This document shows, piece by piece, positions 5,463-5,508 of a stretch of DNA of 5,508 nt. Position 1 is the stretch's first letter; every line of letters starts with the position of its first letter. The stretch spans positions 1 to 5,508 of the forward strand of contig JAGBQU010000323.1 in assembly GCA_017632755.1 (NCBI GenBank). Reading direction: 5' to 3'. Below the pieces are notes generated by a model that saw only the letters and a program-made list of their open reading frames with translations, was not told the origin of the DNA and searched no databases. The stretch comes from Lachnospiraceae bacterium (lineage in GTDB: Bacteria; Bacillota_A; Clostridia; Lachnospirales; Lachnospiraceae). The translations under genes were made by a program, and so were the position numbers.

Positions 5463-5508
5463 TACACGGATTGTATCAAAAAAAGAACAAAATATTTGAA
5501 AAAATAAA

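Noticed and set aside
5471..5508. Promoter for a next gene in the A-rich tail (TTGTAT 5471-5476 or TTGAAA 5496-5501 as -35)
   Set aside because: No matching -10 box lies at proper spacing inside the window; the TTGAAA option would need sequence beyond the right edge.

Overview
The window looks like chromosomal DNA of an anaerobic Firmicute, most likely a Lachnospiraceae-type Clostridium relative. This rests on consensus AGGAGG-type ribosome binding sites, a sigma-A style promoter, moderate GC, many ATC isoleucine codons, and the gene families present (a corrinoid-protein reactivase, a YthP/YthQ-like ABC pair and PutP). It is an inference; no marker gene in the window settles the taxonomy. All genes read on the + strand and the region is compact.

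Layout: (1) bases 1-275 hold the 3' end of a gene whose product matches the C-terminus of ASKHA-fold (DUF4445/RACo-type) corrinoid-protein reductive activators; its start lies outside the window. (2) A 41-nt repeat element (copy A) begins one base after that stop codon. (3) 378-1253 encodes a complete class I SAM-dependent methyltransferase of the RlmI/RlmK-like family. (4) A second copy (B) of the same element abuts its stop codon. (5) 1339-2073 and 2092-3741 form a two-gene ABC transporter: an ATPase and a large polytopic permease 18 bases downstream. (6) A short intergenic region holds a strong promoter and a perfect 9-bp hairpin in the predicted leader of the next gene. (7) 3864-5423 encodes a sodium/proline symporter, PutP, with its key Na+ and proline residues intact. 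(8) The last 85 bases hold hairpin-forming sequence and an A-rich tail, with no gene.

The ABC ATPase and permease clearly work together as an exporter-type complex of unknown substrate. The methyltransferase may share their transcript but need not share their function. putP has its own promoter and is an independent unit. No mobile element, CRISPR array, tRNA or rRNA was seen. The least ordinary feature is the pair of short, structured intergenic repeats: 34 of 41 bases are identical, and the substitutions in the closing stem keep its base pairing. This suggests a dispersed non-coding element family placed directly after stop codons. I found no obvious new multi-gene system.
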